Below, piece by piece: positions 8,476-16,067 of a stretch of 64,000 nt of DNA. The notes under the pieces were generated by a model. The model had not been told where the DNA came from. It saw only the letters and a list, made by a program, of their open reading frames with translations, and did no database searches. The position numbers and the translations under genes were made by a program. The number at the start of each line of letters is the position of its first letter. Within the stretch, counting starts at the first letter, position 1. Source of the stretch: Candidatus Gugararchaeum adminiculabundum (GTDB lineage Archaea; Micrarchaeota; Micrarchaeia; Burarchaeales; Gugararchaeaceae); NCBI GenBank assembly GCA_902384795.1, contig CABMDC010000012.1, positions 1 through 64,000 of the forward strand, read 5' to 3'.

Positions 8476-8995
8476 TCCCATGAAATTCGGACTGGCCGCA
8501 AAATGCATGGTTCTTTCGTTTTTTGTATTTTCTTCTTTCCTTATTTTCGGATGTTGCAGCATTTCCAAGGCCTCGGGCGAGGTGTGCCCGCGCCTGGGTG
8601 ACATAGAGGACAGGGAAGCGTGCTGGACCGGATTTGCCATCGCGGCAAAAGATGCGGTCGGATGCCTGAAGATTGAAACCCAGCAGACAAAGGTGGGCTG
8701 CTTTACCGGAGTGGCCGCGGTTAAAAAGAATTCCACGGTTTGCACCGATTATCTTGACGGGGCGGAAAGCGACAGCTGCGTTATCGGGGCTGCGACCACT
8801 GCGAAGAATGAGGCCATGTGCGCCGGAGCCGAGGATTTGGCAGTGAGGAGCGCGTGCCCGAGCATGGTTGAGGCTTCGATAAACGGCGATGAAAAGGCGT
8901 GCCTGAAGATTGAGCGCGTTGATTTGAAGACCGCCTGCGTGAAAGGGATTCTTGAAGCGAAAAAGGCAAAGGATTCCGCATTTAATTTCGGCTAG
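8465..8995 (+). CDS. lipoprotein with paired-cysteine repeats
   Basis: 176 residues from ATG 8465; ATG 8480 would give a tighter signal peptide. A hydrophobic segment ends in IFGCC, a lipobox-like site for lipid attachment. The mature part holds about six short helical units, each with two Cys roughly 15-20 residues apart (CPRLGDIEDREAC, CLKIETQQTKVGC, CTDYLDGAESDSC, CAGAEDLAVRSAC, CLKIERVDLKTAC). This pattern suggests a stack of disulfide-braced helical hairpins. I do not recognise a named family. The upstream surface protein overlaps it, so the two may form one envelope complex. Confidence 0.7.
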   Translation: MSSDPMKFGLAAKCMVLSFFVFSSFLIFGCCSISKASGEVCPRLGDIEDREACWTGFAIAAKDAVGCLKIETQQTKVGCFTGVAAVKKNSTVCTDYLDGAESDSCVIGAATTAKNEAMCAGAEDLAVRSACPSMVEASINGDEKACLKIERVDLKTACVKGILEAKKAKDSAFNFG

Positions 8996-9006
8996 AAAAA
9001 TAAGCG

Positions 9007-9786
9007 CTATAAAATAAATTTGCCTTTTTGGAATTCGCGCAAAATCACTTTTGCAGCCTCAAAAGTCGAGGCTTCGCCCCCTTTTTGCAGGAATCCCCTG
9101 CGCCTGGCGATTGATTCCAGAACCTTGTTAGCATCTGTGCTGATTGGAACCCGGTAGAAATGGAAAATCTCGTCATTGTTGGAATTGATGAAATTTTGGA
9201 TCAGCGTGAGCGCCAGTGATTCCGGGTCCGGGACGTTCTCTGCCGAAATTGCGCCCTTGAGCGCGATTGCTCCTTTTTTCTCCTCGAAATTCACCACACC
9301 CGGGGTGTCGCACAGGAAAATGTTCTGGTTTGCGATCTTGATCCAGTTGGATGAGCGCGTGATGCCAGGGAGGAAACCTGTTTTTGCGGCCTGTTTTCCG
9401 GTAAACGCGTTTATGAAGGAAGATTTGCCCACATTGGGAAAGCCGAAAACCACGATGCGTATTTCCCCGCCTGCCGGCTTTCTGGCGAGCTTTTCGCGCG
9501 CAGATGCGAGGACGGCATTTTTGAAGGCTGGAATTCCCTGCTTGGTCTTTGAGGAGATGAAAAAGCACCTTTGCTTGTCCGGGAGAATGAGGATGGATTT
9601 GAATTTCTCGCTGATTAAATCGCTCTTGTTTATGGCAAGGAACATTTTCTCGCGCATCCTCCTGTCGAAATTGAGAACTCTCGTTCCCTGGATGTCGCGC
9701 GCATCAAGCACCTCTATGGCTATGTCCGAGTCTGAGAGGAATTTCGCTATTTTCGGAAAATTGATTTTCTTGCGCAGTAGTGGCAT
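9007..9786 (-). CDS. circularly permuted GTPase of the YlqF/RbgA-YawG type
   Basis: 259 residues from ATG 9786 (MPLLRKK), chosen because a minus-strand TATA box (9808-9816) lies ~25 bp upstream; a longer frame to 9858 lies beyond it. GTPase motifs occur in permuted order: NKSD (G4) about residue 54, then GFPNVGKSS (G1) about 120, PGITRS (G2) and DTPG (G3). This order defines the family that matures ribosomal subunits or acts in nucleolar-type assembly. Short archaeal members such as this are usually annotated as GTPases of unknown ribosomal target. Confidence 0.85.
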   Translation of the reverse strand: MPLLRKKINFPKIAKFLSDSDIAIEVLDARDIQGTRVLNFDRRMREKMFLAINKSDLISEKFKSILILPDKQRCFFISSKTKQGIPAFKNAVLASAREKLARKPAGGEIRIVVFGFPNVGKSSFINAFTGKQAAKTGFLPGITRSSNWIKIANQNIFLCDTPGVVNFEEKKGAIALKGAISAENVPDPESLALTLIQNFINSNNDEIFHFYRVPISTDANKVLESIARRRGFLQKGGEASTFEAAKVILREFQKGKFIL

Positions 9787-9807
9787 AGAGGAATTTTGGC
9801 TGGGATG

Positions 9808-9816
9808 ATATAAATA
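9808..9816 (-). promoter_or_regulatory. TATA box for the permuted GTPase
   Basis: TATTTATAT on the minus strand, 22 bp before ATG 9786; indicates a leaderless transcript and argues against the longer frame. Confidence 0.6.
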
Positions 9817-9860
9817 GGGAAGGAATGGGTTAAATACACGTGAGTTCATAAAAAACAACT

Positions 9861-10547
9861 ATGATGAAGGGCAGAATTGTGTATGCACGGAATGCAATGC
9901 TTACGGACTATGGCACTAAGAGAGTAACGGAGCTTTACGCAAAATATGATGCGGCAACTATTGTACATATTCCCGGTATTGCTATCCATGGAACGACTAC
10001 GGGCTTCTTGAAGAAAAATGAGAATAGAATGAAAGACTATTTAAAACAGCCAAAAAAGCATAGAACTTTATTTTCGGACATGGAAGCAACGCAGAAAGCC
10101 ATGCCCTCTGGCCATGCATTCTTTCTGAGTGGAAAGTTTTTGGAGGAGATGCCACCTGAAGAGTTTTTTGAACGCCTTGCGATATCTGCGATTTCAGTCG
10201 CCAAATTCGCAGTGGGCTATGCCCAAAAAAACACTGGAAGCTGGATTGGCACTGAAAAGGATAGGCCAGCAGTGATTATTTTGATAAAAACAGGCGAATT
10301 GGAATTTCGAAAAGTTATGCAGTCAGAAATAGTTAGCTGCTTTAAGAGTGGTTATAAAGAATTTGATTCGATAAGGGGTAAAGTCGAGCAGTTCGTTCTG
10401 GATGAAAAGAAACATGCAAATGCCGATGACTCTTGCGCACTAGTCATCGATAAATTTGCGATAGCGATAGTCGAGCGCATATTTGAGATCGCAAAAGAGA
10501 ATGCCCAGGGAAAAATGCGTATGCGGGAGCCGCTTACGGATAAATAG
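9861..10547 (+). CDS. conserved-looking protein of unknown function
   Basis: 228 residues. TTAAATA at 9830-9836 lies ~25 bp before the tandem ATG ATG, so the mRNA is probably leaderless; the second ATG (9864) is an alternative start. The sequence is soluble, with alternating strands and helices (ATIVHIPGIAIHG, AVIILIKTGEL, FVLDEKKHAN, CALVIDKFAIAIVERI). There is no signal peptide or membrane segment. I recognise no family. The convergent FttA gene ends one base from its stop. Confidence 0.6.
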   Translation: MMKGRIVYARNAMLTDYGTKRVTELYAKYDAATIVHIPGIAIHGTTTGFLKKNENRMKDYLKQPKKHRTLFSDMEATQKAMPSGHAFFLSGKFLEEMPPEEFFERLAISAISVAKFAVGYAQKNTGSWIGTEKDRPAVIILIKTGELEFRKVMQSEIVSCFKSGYKEFDSIRGKVEQFVLDEKKHANADDSCALVIDKFAIAIVERIFEIAKENAQGKMRMREPLTDK

Positions 10548-10548
10548 A

Positions 10549-12453
10549 TTATTGCAGCCTAATCGCGTCCAGATTCATCGGCGCCCGGGATTCGAGGTTC
10601 AGGTACCTTGAAAGCGCGCGCGAAAGATCGTCGCACTTGGTCTCATCCCCGTGGCAGGTGAAAATCCTCTCAGGCTTGGGCGAAAGGTGCTTGGCAAAGC
10701 TCACCAATTGCAAACGGTCGGAGTGGCCGGAGAATCCTTCCACTGTTTCAACGCGCAGGTTGATTTTCATGGTGTTGATCCTTCCGTCGTCCCCGAGTGT
10801 CGGGATTTCCTTCAGCCCGCGCTGAATCTTTCTTCCCAATGAGAGCGAACTCTGGTAGCCTACGAACAGCAGTGCGCTGTTCGGGTCTTCTGCAAGCATT
10901 TTCAGGAATTCTAGCGAAGGGCCTCCGGAAAGCATTCCTGCCGGCGCGAGCAAAATTGCGGGCGGGCCGGCAACGATTTCCTTCCTGTCCTGCTTCACTG
11001 GCTCGAAAATCTTGCTTTCAAACGGTGAATCATTGGATAGAATCCTGCGCTGCACATTGTGCTTCAGGTATTCAGGATAGGCGGTGTGGATTGCGCTTGC
11101 CTCCAGCACCATTCCGTCTATGTAAACAGGAACATTCACGTCCTTGAGGTTCGGGTTGATTTTGAATTGCTCCTCTAGAACCAGCATGAGCTCCTGGGCA
11201 CGGCCCACTGCGAAAACCGGAATCAGAACTTTGCCGCCTTTCTTTATCACTTCGGCGCAGATGTCGCCGATGCGGTTTTCCGCATCGTTCCTCTTGGGCG
11301 AAATATCGTTTGCGCCGCCGTAGGTGCTTTCCATGAATAATGTTTCAAGCCTTGGGAAGCGGTTGTGGCAGTTGTCAAACAATTTCGTGAATCCGTATTT
11401 CATGTCCCCGGTGTAGACCAGATTGTGAAGCCCCTCGCCGATGTGCAAATGCACCATGGATGAGCCGAGTATATGGCCCGCATTGTGGAACGTGAGTTTT
11501 ATTTCGCTGGAAATGTCCGTGACCTCCTCGTAATCGCGCACAATCATCCTGCTCATCATTTTGCGCACATCGTTCTTGGTGTAGGGGCAGGTCATGCCCG
11601 GGGTCTTGTTCAAAATGTCGACGTAATCGAACTGAAGCAGGACTGCGAGGTCGCGCGTTGGCGGGGTGCAGTAGATCGGCCCGTCGTACCCATAGGCATA
11701 CAAATAGGGAATGAAACCGCAGTGGTCCAGGTGGGCGTGGGTTAAAATGACCGCGTCCAATTGCTCAAGCGAAAGGTTCATGGCGTTCAGGTAGGGGAAG
11801 CTCTTCTGCGCGTCAGTGGATTCTGGATTGATGCCGCAGTCGATCAGAATCTTGTCATTGGGGGTTTGCACCAGCATGCAAGTTCTTCCCACTTCCTTGA
11901 AGCCGCCTAGTGCCGTAACTTTCACCCAGTCGCTTTTTGCCGCTGGGATTGAGCTGATCTTTTTTCCGAGCGTGACCAGGAATTTTTTCCTGTCACCTGA
12001 TTCTTTTATGAGCGCGTCGCGCACTCCGCGGATTGTGCGCGAAGGCATTGTAGGGGTTCGGAGAATCTTTGGGGTCCAGCTTGTCCTGGTGATTATCTGC
12101 TTCAGGGTCATTCCGCCTTTGCCGATTACCAGGCCTGGCTTCATTGCCTCGATGTTCACTTCGCAGAAATCCGCGTTGAACGCTAGGTTGTTTATGCCTG
12201 CCTCGGGCGGGACCACTGATTCGATTATCTTTTTGGCTTCCTCCGCCGGAAGCAGTGAAGAGGGATCGCTGCGGATGATGATGCGCTTCCTCAATGCCGC
12301 GGCCAGCTTGCGGATGAGGTTTTCATCTGCATAGAAGCTCTGGATGCTTCGCATGTACACTACCACGTCCGGGCCTTCGAATTCCAATTTTGTGAACTGG
12401 CATGCAGCCGGAAGCAGTTCAGAAACTTTTTTCTCCATTTCTTTTATAGTCAA
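10549..12453 (-). CDS. fttA: FttA/aCPSF1 transcription-termination ribonuclease
   Basis: 634 residues, the usual length. Two N-terminal KH domains (about 1-145; the second has GLVIGKGGMTLK) precede a metallo-beta-lactamase domain with LTHAHLDHCGFIPYL as the HxHxDH zinc motif, which is interrupted by a beta-CASP domain (STYGG, PVFAVGRAQELM). The C-terminal part carries further metal ligands (GYQSSLSLGR, FSGHSDRLQL). In archaea this enzyme, a relative of CPSF73, cleaves nascent RNA and triggers transcription termination. The start is TTG 12453 with GAGGAG five bases upstream; ATG 12438 is the alternative. Confidence 0.93.
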   Translation of the reverse strand: MTIKEMEKKVSELLPAACQFTKLEFEGPDVVVYMRSIQSFYADENLIRKLAAALRKRIIIRSDPSSLLPAEEAKKIIESVVPPEAGINNLAFNADFCEVNIEAMKPGLVIGKGGMTLKQIITRTSWTPKILRTPTMPSRTIRGVRDALIKESGDRKKFLVTLGKKISSIPAAKSDWVKVTALGGFKEVGRTCMLVQTPNDKILIDCGINPESTDAQKSFPYLNAMNLSLEQLDAVILTHAHLDHCGFIPYLYAYGYDGPIYCTPPTRDLAVLLQFDYVDILNKTPGMTCPYTKNDVRKMMSRMIVRDYEEVTDISSEIKLTFHNAGHILGSSMVHLHIGEGLHNLVYTGDMKYGFTKLFDNCHNRFPRLETLFMESTYGGANDISPKRNDAENRIGDICAEVIKKGGKVLIPVFAVGRAQELMLVLEEQFKINPNLKDVNVPVYIDGMVLEASAIHTAYPEYLKHNVQRRILSNDSPFESKIFEPVKQDRKEIVAGPPAILLAPAGMLSGGPSLEFLKMLAEDPNSALLFVGYQSSLSLGRKIQRGLKEIPTLGDDGRINTMKINLRVETVEGFSGHSDRLQLVSFAKHLSPKPERIFTCHGDETKCDDLSRALSRYLNLESRAPMNLDAIRLQ

Positions 12454-12598
12454 AAAAACTCCTCAAAAATTTTCTAGTATTATTTTCTATTTTCTAGTAT
12501 GATGGTTATGGACACACTATTTAGTCGCCCAAAAACCGCGCTCTGGTTGCGCGGATTGCTGTTTTGTTGTTTGTTCGGTTTGCAATCAATTTGCTTGT
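12454..12598. other. AT-rich spacer between fttA and psmB
   Basis: 145 bp without a gene. It contains two copies of ATTTTCTAGTAT 22 bp apart (from about 12468) and a GC hairpin near 12537-12558 (CCGCGC/GCGCGG), which could act as a psmB terminator or part of the fttA leader. Confidence 0.35.
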
Positions 12599-13261
12599 TT
12601 ATTTCACTTGAGCTGGTTTCTTCGCCTTTTGCGCAGAGGTAAGGGTCGCAATTTCATCCTTGCTGTACTCCTTTACCCCGTCCTTGGTTATCGTGAAAAG
12701 CGTTATGCCATCGCCGCTGGCGCAGTCGCGCTTCATGGCTACCGAGAGCGCCCTGAGTGCGAGCGGAATCGAATCCTTTACCGAGGTGTTGTCCTCGTAG
12801 GCGTCTTCCAATAAACCATAAGCCATGGGCGAGCCGCTTCCTGTGGAAACGAACTTTTCCTCGGTCACTCCGCCGACCATGTCCAAATTGAATACCCTTG
12901 GCTTTTCGTCATAGCCGCCAACCAGCAGCTGGACGAAATAGGGGTAGAACTTGTAATTCTGAAGGATGTTTGCGAGCAGGGTTGTTGCCGCCCCTACGCT
13001 CATGGGCTTTCCGTTCTTGAGCCTGAAGAGCTGGGCTTCGGCTGTGACCAATCGGACGAGGGTCTGGGCATCGCCCACTGAGCCGGCGATGGTCATTGCC
13101 AGGTTGTCTGCGATCTTGAACACCTTCTGCGCCTCCTTGTTGGCAATGAAATAGCCCATGGATGCGCGCTTGTCCGATGCCAAAATCACTCCGTCGCTGC
13201 ATACCAGGCCGACCGTGGTCGTTCCGGTTTTCAGCTTTTTCGTTAAAGTTTCTTCGTCCAA
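12599..13261 (-). CDS. psmB: proteasome beta subunit
   Basis: 220 residues from TTG 13261, chosen because AGAGG sits nine bases upstream and the TATA box (about 13311-13317) is too close for the longer TTG start at 13300. There is a short propeptide ending KLKTG, then mature TTTVGL. The N-terminal Thr is the nucleophile; the partners D (DKRAS) and K about 33 residues on are in place, as is SGSGSPMAYG. It forms the catalytic inner rings of the 20S proteasome with an alpha subunit encoded elsewhere. A Lys-rich C-terminal tail extends beyond the usual end. Confidence 0.93.
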   Translation of the reverse strand: MDEETLTKKLKTGTTTVGLVCSDGVILASDKRASMGYFIANKEAQKVFKIADNLAMTIAGSVGDAQTLVRLVTAEAQLFRLKNGKPMSVGAATTLLANILQNYKFYPYFVQLLVGGYDEKPRVFNLDMVGGVTEEKFVSTGSGSPMAYGLLEDAYEDNTSVKDSIPLALRALSVAMKRDCASGDGITLFTITKDGVKEYSKDEIATLTSAQKAKKPAQVK

Positions 13262-13420
13262 ACAAATCAACCTCTTAAACGTATTTGCGGTTTCAAACAA
13301 AAATCCAACAGTTATAAGGCTGGCATAATGGTTAAAAATTGCAAAATACGCTCGCCTTGTATTCGCTTGTAAATATGAAAATATATAAAGGTTAGTGGCG
13401 CCTTCGCCCGAAGTTCAGGC

Positions 13421-13660
13421 CTAGGCCTTTGCCACTTGGCTGATTCCGTCTAACTGGGAATTCTTTGGTTTTTTGAATAGCGCTGCGATTGCGGCTTTTC
13501 CGGCTACGGAATCGGCCGCGGATTTTGCGGAGTTTCCGAGCGAATGGAGCGGCTCGAGATTTAATTGCGCGATAATCAATTTGGTTTCCTCGGATGGGCG
13601 CGGCAACTCGATGGATGGCCCGGATTTTAACACTGGTTGCTTTACTCCTTGTTCTGCCAT
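13421..13660 (-). CDS. small soluble protein of unknown function
   Basis: 79 residues, ATG 13660. A minus-strand TATA box (TTTAAA, 13683-13688) lies 23 bp upstream, giving a leaderless transcript, which supports the gene. Pro-rich N-terminus (GPSIELPRPSEETK), then a helix-forming region (ETKLIIAQLNLEPLHSLG) and an Ala-rich end. No recognised motif. It is the last host gene before the mobile island; the island's direct repeat begins 36 bp upstream of its ATG, just beyond its promoter. Confidence 0.55.
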   Translation of the reverse strand: MAEQGVKQPVLKSGPSIELPRPSEETKLIIAQLNLEPLHSLGNSAKSAADSVAGKAAIAALFKKPKNSQLDGISQVAKA

Positions 13661-13696
13661 AGATTGATTATGGGTTTTGGAGTTTAAATAGGTTCG

Positions 13697-13705
13697 GGCA
13701 TCCCG
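13697..13705 (+). repeat. target-site duplication, left copy
   Basis: GGCATCCCG directly outside the left inverted repeat; repeated exactly at 19628-19636 in the same orientation. The match even continues three bases (AGC) because the left repeat begins with AGC. Confidence 0.85.
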
Positions 13706-13721
13706 AGCTTTGCTACTAAAA
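13706..13721 (+). repeat. left terminal inverted repeat
   Basis: AGCTTTGCTACTAAAA; exact reverse complement of 19612-19627. Confidence 0.88.
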
Positions 13722-13738
13722 GGGCGAAAATCACGGGT

Positions 13739-13771
13739 ATTAGGAGCAAGTGAGGGAATTTAGGAGCAAAA
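13739..13771 (+). repeat. left subterminal repeats
   Basis: Two copies of the motif (T)TTAGGAGCAA at 13740-13749 and 13759-13771, about 20 bp apart. They match the right-end repeats in direct orientation, although the left terminal repeat itself is inverted. Probable transposase-binding sites. Confidence 0.7.
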
Positions 13772-13775
13772 CTAT

Positions 13776-14297
13776 CTAGCGATTCTGATAAGAATACCGC
13801 GCTTTTTTAAGCGTATATGTTTTCCAAAATTCGTCTATTATTTCCAAAGCTTCTGTCCCTGCTTTAATTCGCGCACTAGTTAAACCTTTTAGATGTGGAT
13901 TTTGTGCATATGTTTCTTTTTGCTCTGGAGAAGTAAAAATATGGCAACTATACGGAGTTTTATTTGCTAACCAAATAGCATAGAATATACGCCTACAAAA
14001 TAAGTCATCTGTAGGATGAGTTTCTTCTGGTAGCACCTCTTTCACTGAATCATGAATATATGTTTCTTCTTTAAATGCAGCACGTAAATAGTTTTCATTC
14101 ATATTTTTTTGTTCAAGTAAGTCTTTTACATCAAAATCAAGCATTATATTATGGTCTCCTTTATGTTCTTCTGAACTACTTTTTATGAACATTAATTTTT
14201 TGAAGCCACTTATTTTTGAATTTTGTTCAGATGCCAAAAGCCATTTTACAAAATATTTATCACAAAGAATACGGGAAGAATATCTGGTTCGCACCAT
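13776..14297 (-). CDS. unknown island protein, possible toxin of a TA pair
   Basis: 173 residues, codon use AT-rich like the rest of the island. It begins 4 bp after the stop of the 88-residue gene upstream, so the two form a tight operon. Soluble, mixed charge; central DLLEQKNMNENYLRAAFKEE and a C-terminal helical part with Tyr/Lys. I see no PIN, RelE or HEPN active-site pattern that I would trust. The small-gene-then-larger-gene layout inside a mobile element resembles toxin-antitoxin or abortive-infection pairs; that role is inference only. Confidence 0.5.
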   Translation of the reverse strand: MVRTRYSSRILCDKYFVKWLLASEQNSKISGFKKLMFIKSSSEEHKGDHNIMLDFDVKDLLEQKNMNENYLRAAFKEETYIHDSVKEVLPEETHPTDDLFCRRIFYAIWLANKTPYSCHIFTSPEQKETYAQNPHLKGLTSARIKAGTEALEIIDEFWKTYTLKKARYSYQNR

Positions 14298-14301
14298 GCA
14301 C

Positions 14302-14568
14302 TCACTGAAGTTCTTTAATAAGTAATTCGTCTGTAACGATTTCTACAGAAAGTATTTTAGTGAATGAACCTATCTCTTTGCTTACTTTGAGTAATTCTCC
14401 TTTTGGAGCTTCAAGAATTTTCTTCTTCAATTCTTCACTACAAGTAACATCAGCATTTACTTTAATAAATTCCTGCACATCCTCTGTTAAATCAATATCC
14501 ACAATTTTGACTGCCATTCTAATCGCCAATTTACTTATTTGACCAAACTTGTATTTATCAATTCCCAT
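14302..14568 (-). CDS. small acidic partner protein, possible antitoxin
   Basis: 88 residues, ATG 14568. Start MGIDKYKFGQISKLAIRMAV, then an acidic central part (DIDLTEDVQEFIKV) and alternating Lys/Glu helices. A TATA-like TTTATAAATG about 45 bp upstream gives a short leader. First gene of a two-gene operon; the partner begins 4 bp after its stop. Size, charge and position fit an antitoxin or immunity protein, but no DNA-binding fold is obvious, so the function is not known. Confidence 0.5.
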   Translation of the reverse strand: MGIDKYKFGQISKLAIRMAVKIVDIDLTEDVQEFIKVNADVTCSEELKKKILEAPKGELLKVSKEIGSFTKILSVEIVTDELLIKELQ

Positions 14569-14615
14569 ATCTTCTTACGTCGAAAGAACACTCTGTAACT
14601 GAATGAACCATACAT

Positions 14616-15821
14616 TTATAAACCTTTCGTCTTTCTAAAATTACTCTCAAACTCAATCTTTACTCCCAGTTCAAAGCTCTCATGTATCAGCACAACAATA
14701 TTATGGGCTATGAACTTGCAGAGCAGTTCATTCTCCCGCGCTACCTTGTTCTTGCTCCTCACCTTGTCCCCGAACTTAGCCTTTACCATGTTAAAGGTAG
14801 ATTCCACATTGCTCCTCTTGTGGTAGTGCTGGTAAAACTCCTCCTGATTCAGTTGGAAATACAGGAACATCTTTCTCCACAGCATAGAACCGCCAGCCTT
14901 GCCCGTTGAGTTGGATTTAAACGGGATATAGGCTTGTCCCCCTGCCTCTTTCACAGCCTTGTAGTTATCACGGCTGGAATACGCTTTATCGGCTGATACT
15001 TCATTCATTGTAAAACCCTGTTCATGCGTTGTAGCCACAAGAGGGGCGAACTGCGGGCAGTCTGCGCCATTCTCCGCAGTTACCTCAATCGCAGTAACCA
15101 CATTGGTTTTTACCCCTGTGCAGATATGCGCCTTAATCCACTGGTGCGACCTGTTAAGCTCGTATTTGTCCTCAGCGTATTCTCCGAAGCTTCTGGTGCG
15201 GAAGCCTGAGCTATCCACTGCAAACTGTGTTTCTACTGCTTTCAGGGGCAGAGCAGAGAGGACTATCAGTTCGTGAAGGATAGGGGTTAAATCAGCCTGA
15301 TTAAGCAGTTTGTTTATTGCGTTGTAATTCGGAGTTTTGCTTATCTGTTCCTTGCCTTCTGCGTTCTTGTAAAGGGAGTATGCCCGTCTGCTAGACAACT
15401 GCGAATAAACCTTCTGTATGGCGCAGAAAACGCTTTCATTCAGGCTTAAACGTGGTCTGCCCCTGCCCTGCTCAGGCTCTTCTATCCCGTTCACTAAGTC
15501 CATTAGAAGCTCATCAAACATCTTTACCTCGCTGTTTTGAGCCTGTGTGTAAGCTTTCCATGCTTGGGGTCGGGAAATGCGCTTTTCCTTCACTACCTTG
15601 CCCTGCGGGGTGTCTATTTCGGTTTTGAGGTAGTAGCGGACAGCATAGGCGTGCTTGCAGGTTGTCTTTCGTTTCTGGCTGTCCGGGCAGGTGCATGAGA
15701 ACATCTCATCCACGATATAGAATCCATCCTCAGACTGCGAAGGAACTCTCCAGCCGTCGGTGGTTTTCTTTATCTTCCCTTCCCGTGCGATTTCCATTCC
15801 TCTTATTTGCCTCATTTCCAT
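14616..15821 (-). CDS. DDE transposase with N-terminal SWIM zinc finger
   Basis: 401 residues from ATG 15821 (AAGGAG nine bases upstream; a TTG at 15830 is less likely). Residues about 40-65 hold a SWIM zinc finger, CTC then CKH ten residues later. The rest is a transposase of the IS4/IS5 superfamily: first Asp in FAVDSSGFRTRS, second in VSADKAYSSRDNY, Glu in KRSNVESTFNMVKAKFG, which is the expected DDE triad. It is full length with all three acids, so it is probably active. It has no inverted repeats of its own that I can find; the nearest pair are the island ends, so it may mobilise the whole island. Confidence 0.82.
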   Translation of the reverse strand: MEMRQIRGMEIAREGKIKKTTDGWRVPSQSEDGFYIVDEMFSCTCPDSQKRKTTCKHAYAVRYYLKTEIDTPQGKVVKEKRISRPQAWKAYTQAQNSEVKMFDELLMDLVNGIEEPEQGRGRPRLSLNESVFCAIQKVYSQLSSRRAYSLYKNAEGKEQISKTPNYNAINKLLNQADLTPILHELIVLSALPLKAVETQFAVDSSGFRTRSFGEYAEDKYELNRSHQWIKAHICTGVKTNVVTAIEVTAENGADCPQFAPLVATTHEQGFTMNEVSADKAYSSRDNYKAVKEAGGQAYIPFKSNSTGKAGGSMLWRKMFLYFQLNQEEFYQHYHKRSNVESTFNMVKAKFGDKVRSKNKVARENELLCKFIAHNIVVLIHESFELGVKIEFESNFRKTKGL

Positions 15822-15874
15822 ACCAATCAACTCCTTAACTACATAACTACTTATCTATATATGAACCTACAAGC

Positions 15875-15883
15875 TTATAAATA
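15875..15883 (+). promoter_or_regulatory. TATA box of the RHH/RM operon
   Basis: TTATAAATA ends 20 bp before ATG 15903; the transcript would start at or within a base or two of the ATG. Confidence 0.65.
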
Positions 15884-15900
15884 GATATGTTGTTATCTAT
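15881..15900 (+). promoter_or_regulatory. palindromic operator overlapping the promoter
   Basis: ATAGATA-N6-TATCTAT, a perfect 7-bp inverted repeat beginning inside the TATA box and ending just before the ATG. TATCTAT recurs at 15852-15858. The position would block TBP/RNA polymerase, and the first gene of the operon is a ribbon-helix-helix protein, so autoregulation is likely. Confidence 0.6.
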
Positions 15901-15902
15901 AT

Positions 15903-16067
15903 ATGGCAGTTTTGAACCAAAACCTACCCGATGACCTCACGAGCAAATTCAACGAGGCAGCACGGGAAAAATTCGGCGATAAGAAGGGCTGCAAAAGAAG
16001 CGCACTAATCGAAGCTATTGGAGACTGGCTAAAAAAAGAGAAGATTACTAACAAGGTGAAAAAATGA
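15903..16067 (+). CDS. ribbon-helix-helix regulator of the RM operon
   Basis: 54 residues, ATG 15903. A short N-terminal strand (AVLNQNLPDDL), helix 1 (TSKFNEAAREKFG) and helix 2 (KRSALIEAIGDWLKKE) give the MetJ/Arc ribbon-helix-helix pattern of small DNA-binding dimers. The stop codon overlaps the methylase start (ATGA), so translation is coupled. By position it acts like a control (C) protein of a restriction-modification system, or as an antitoxin-like repressor, binding the palindrome on its own promoter. Confidence 0.75.
   Translation: MAVLNQNLPDDLTSKFNEAAREKFGDKKGCKRSALIEAIGDWLKKEKITNKVKK

Larger units (their letters stand above)
15822..15902. promoter_or_regulatory. divergent promoter region of the island
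   Basis: 81 bp between the transposase (minus) and the RHH regulator (plus). The direct repeat TTATCTATATATG occurs at 15851-15863 and 15893-15905. The first copy supplies a minus-strand TATA-like element (about 15854-15863) for the transposase. TTATAAATA at 15875-15883 is the plus-strand TATA box for the regulator. Confidence 0.6.

Noticed and set aside
14575-15900. The transposase as a stand-alone insertion sequence
   Set aside because: I could not find inverted repeats or a target duplication close to the gene; the nearest convincing ends are those of the whole island.
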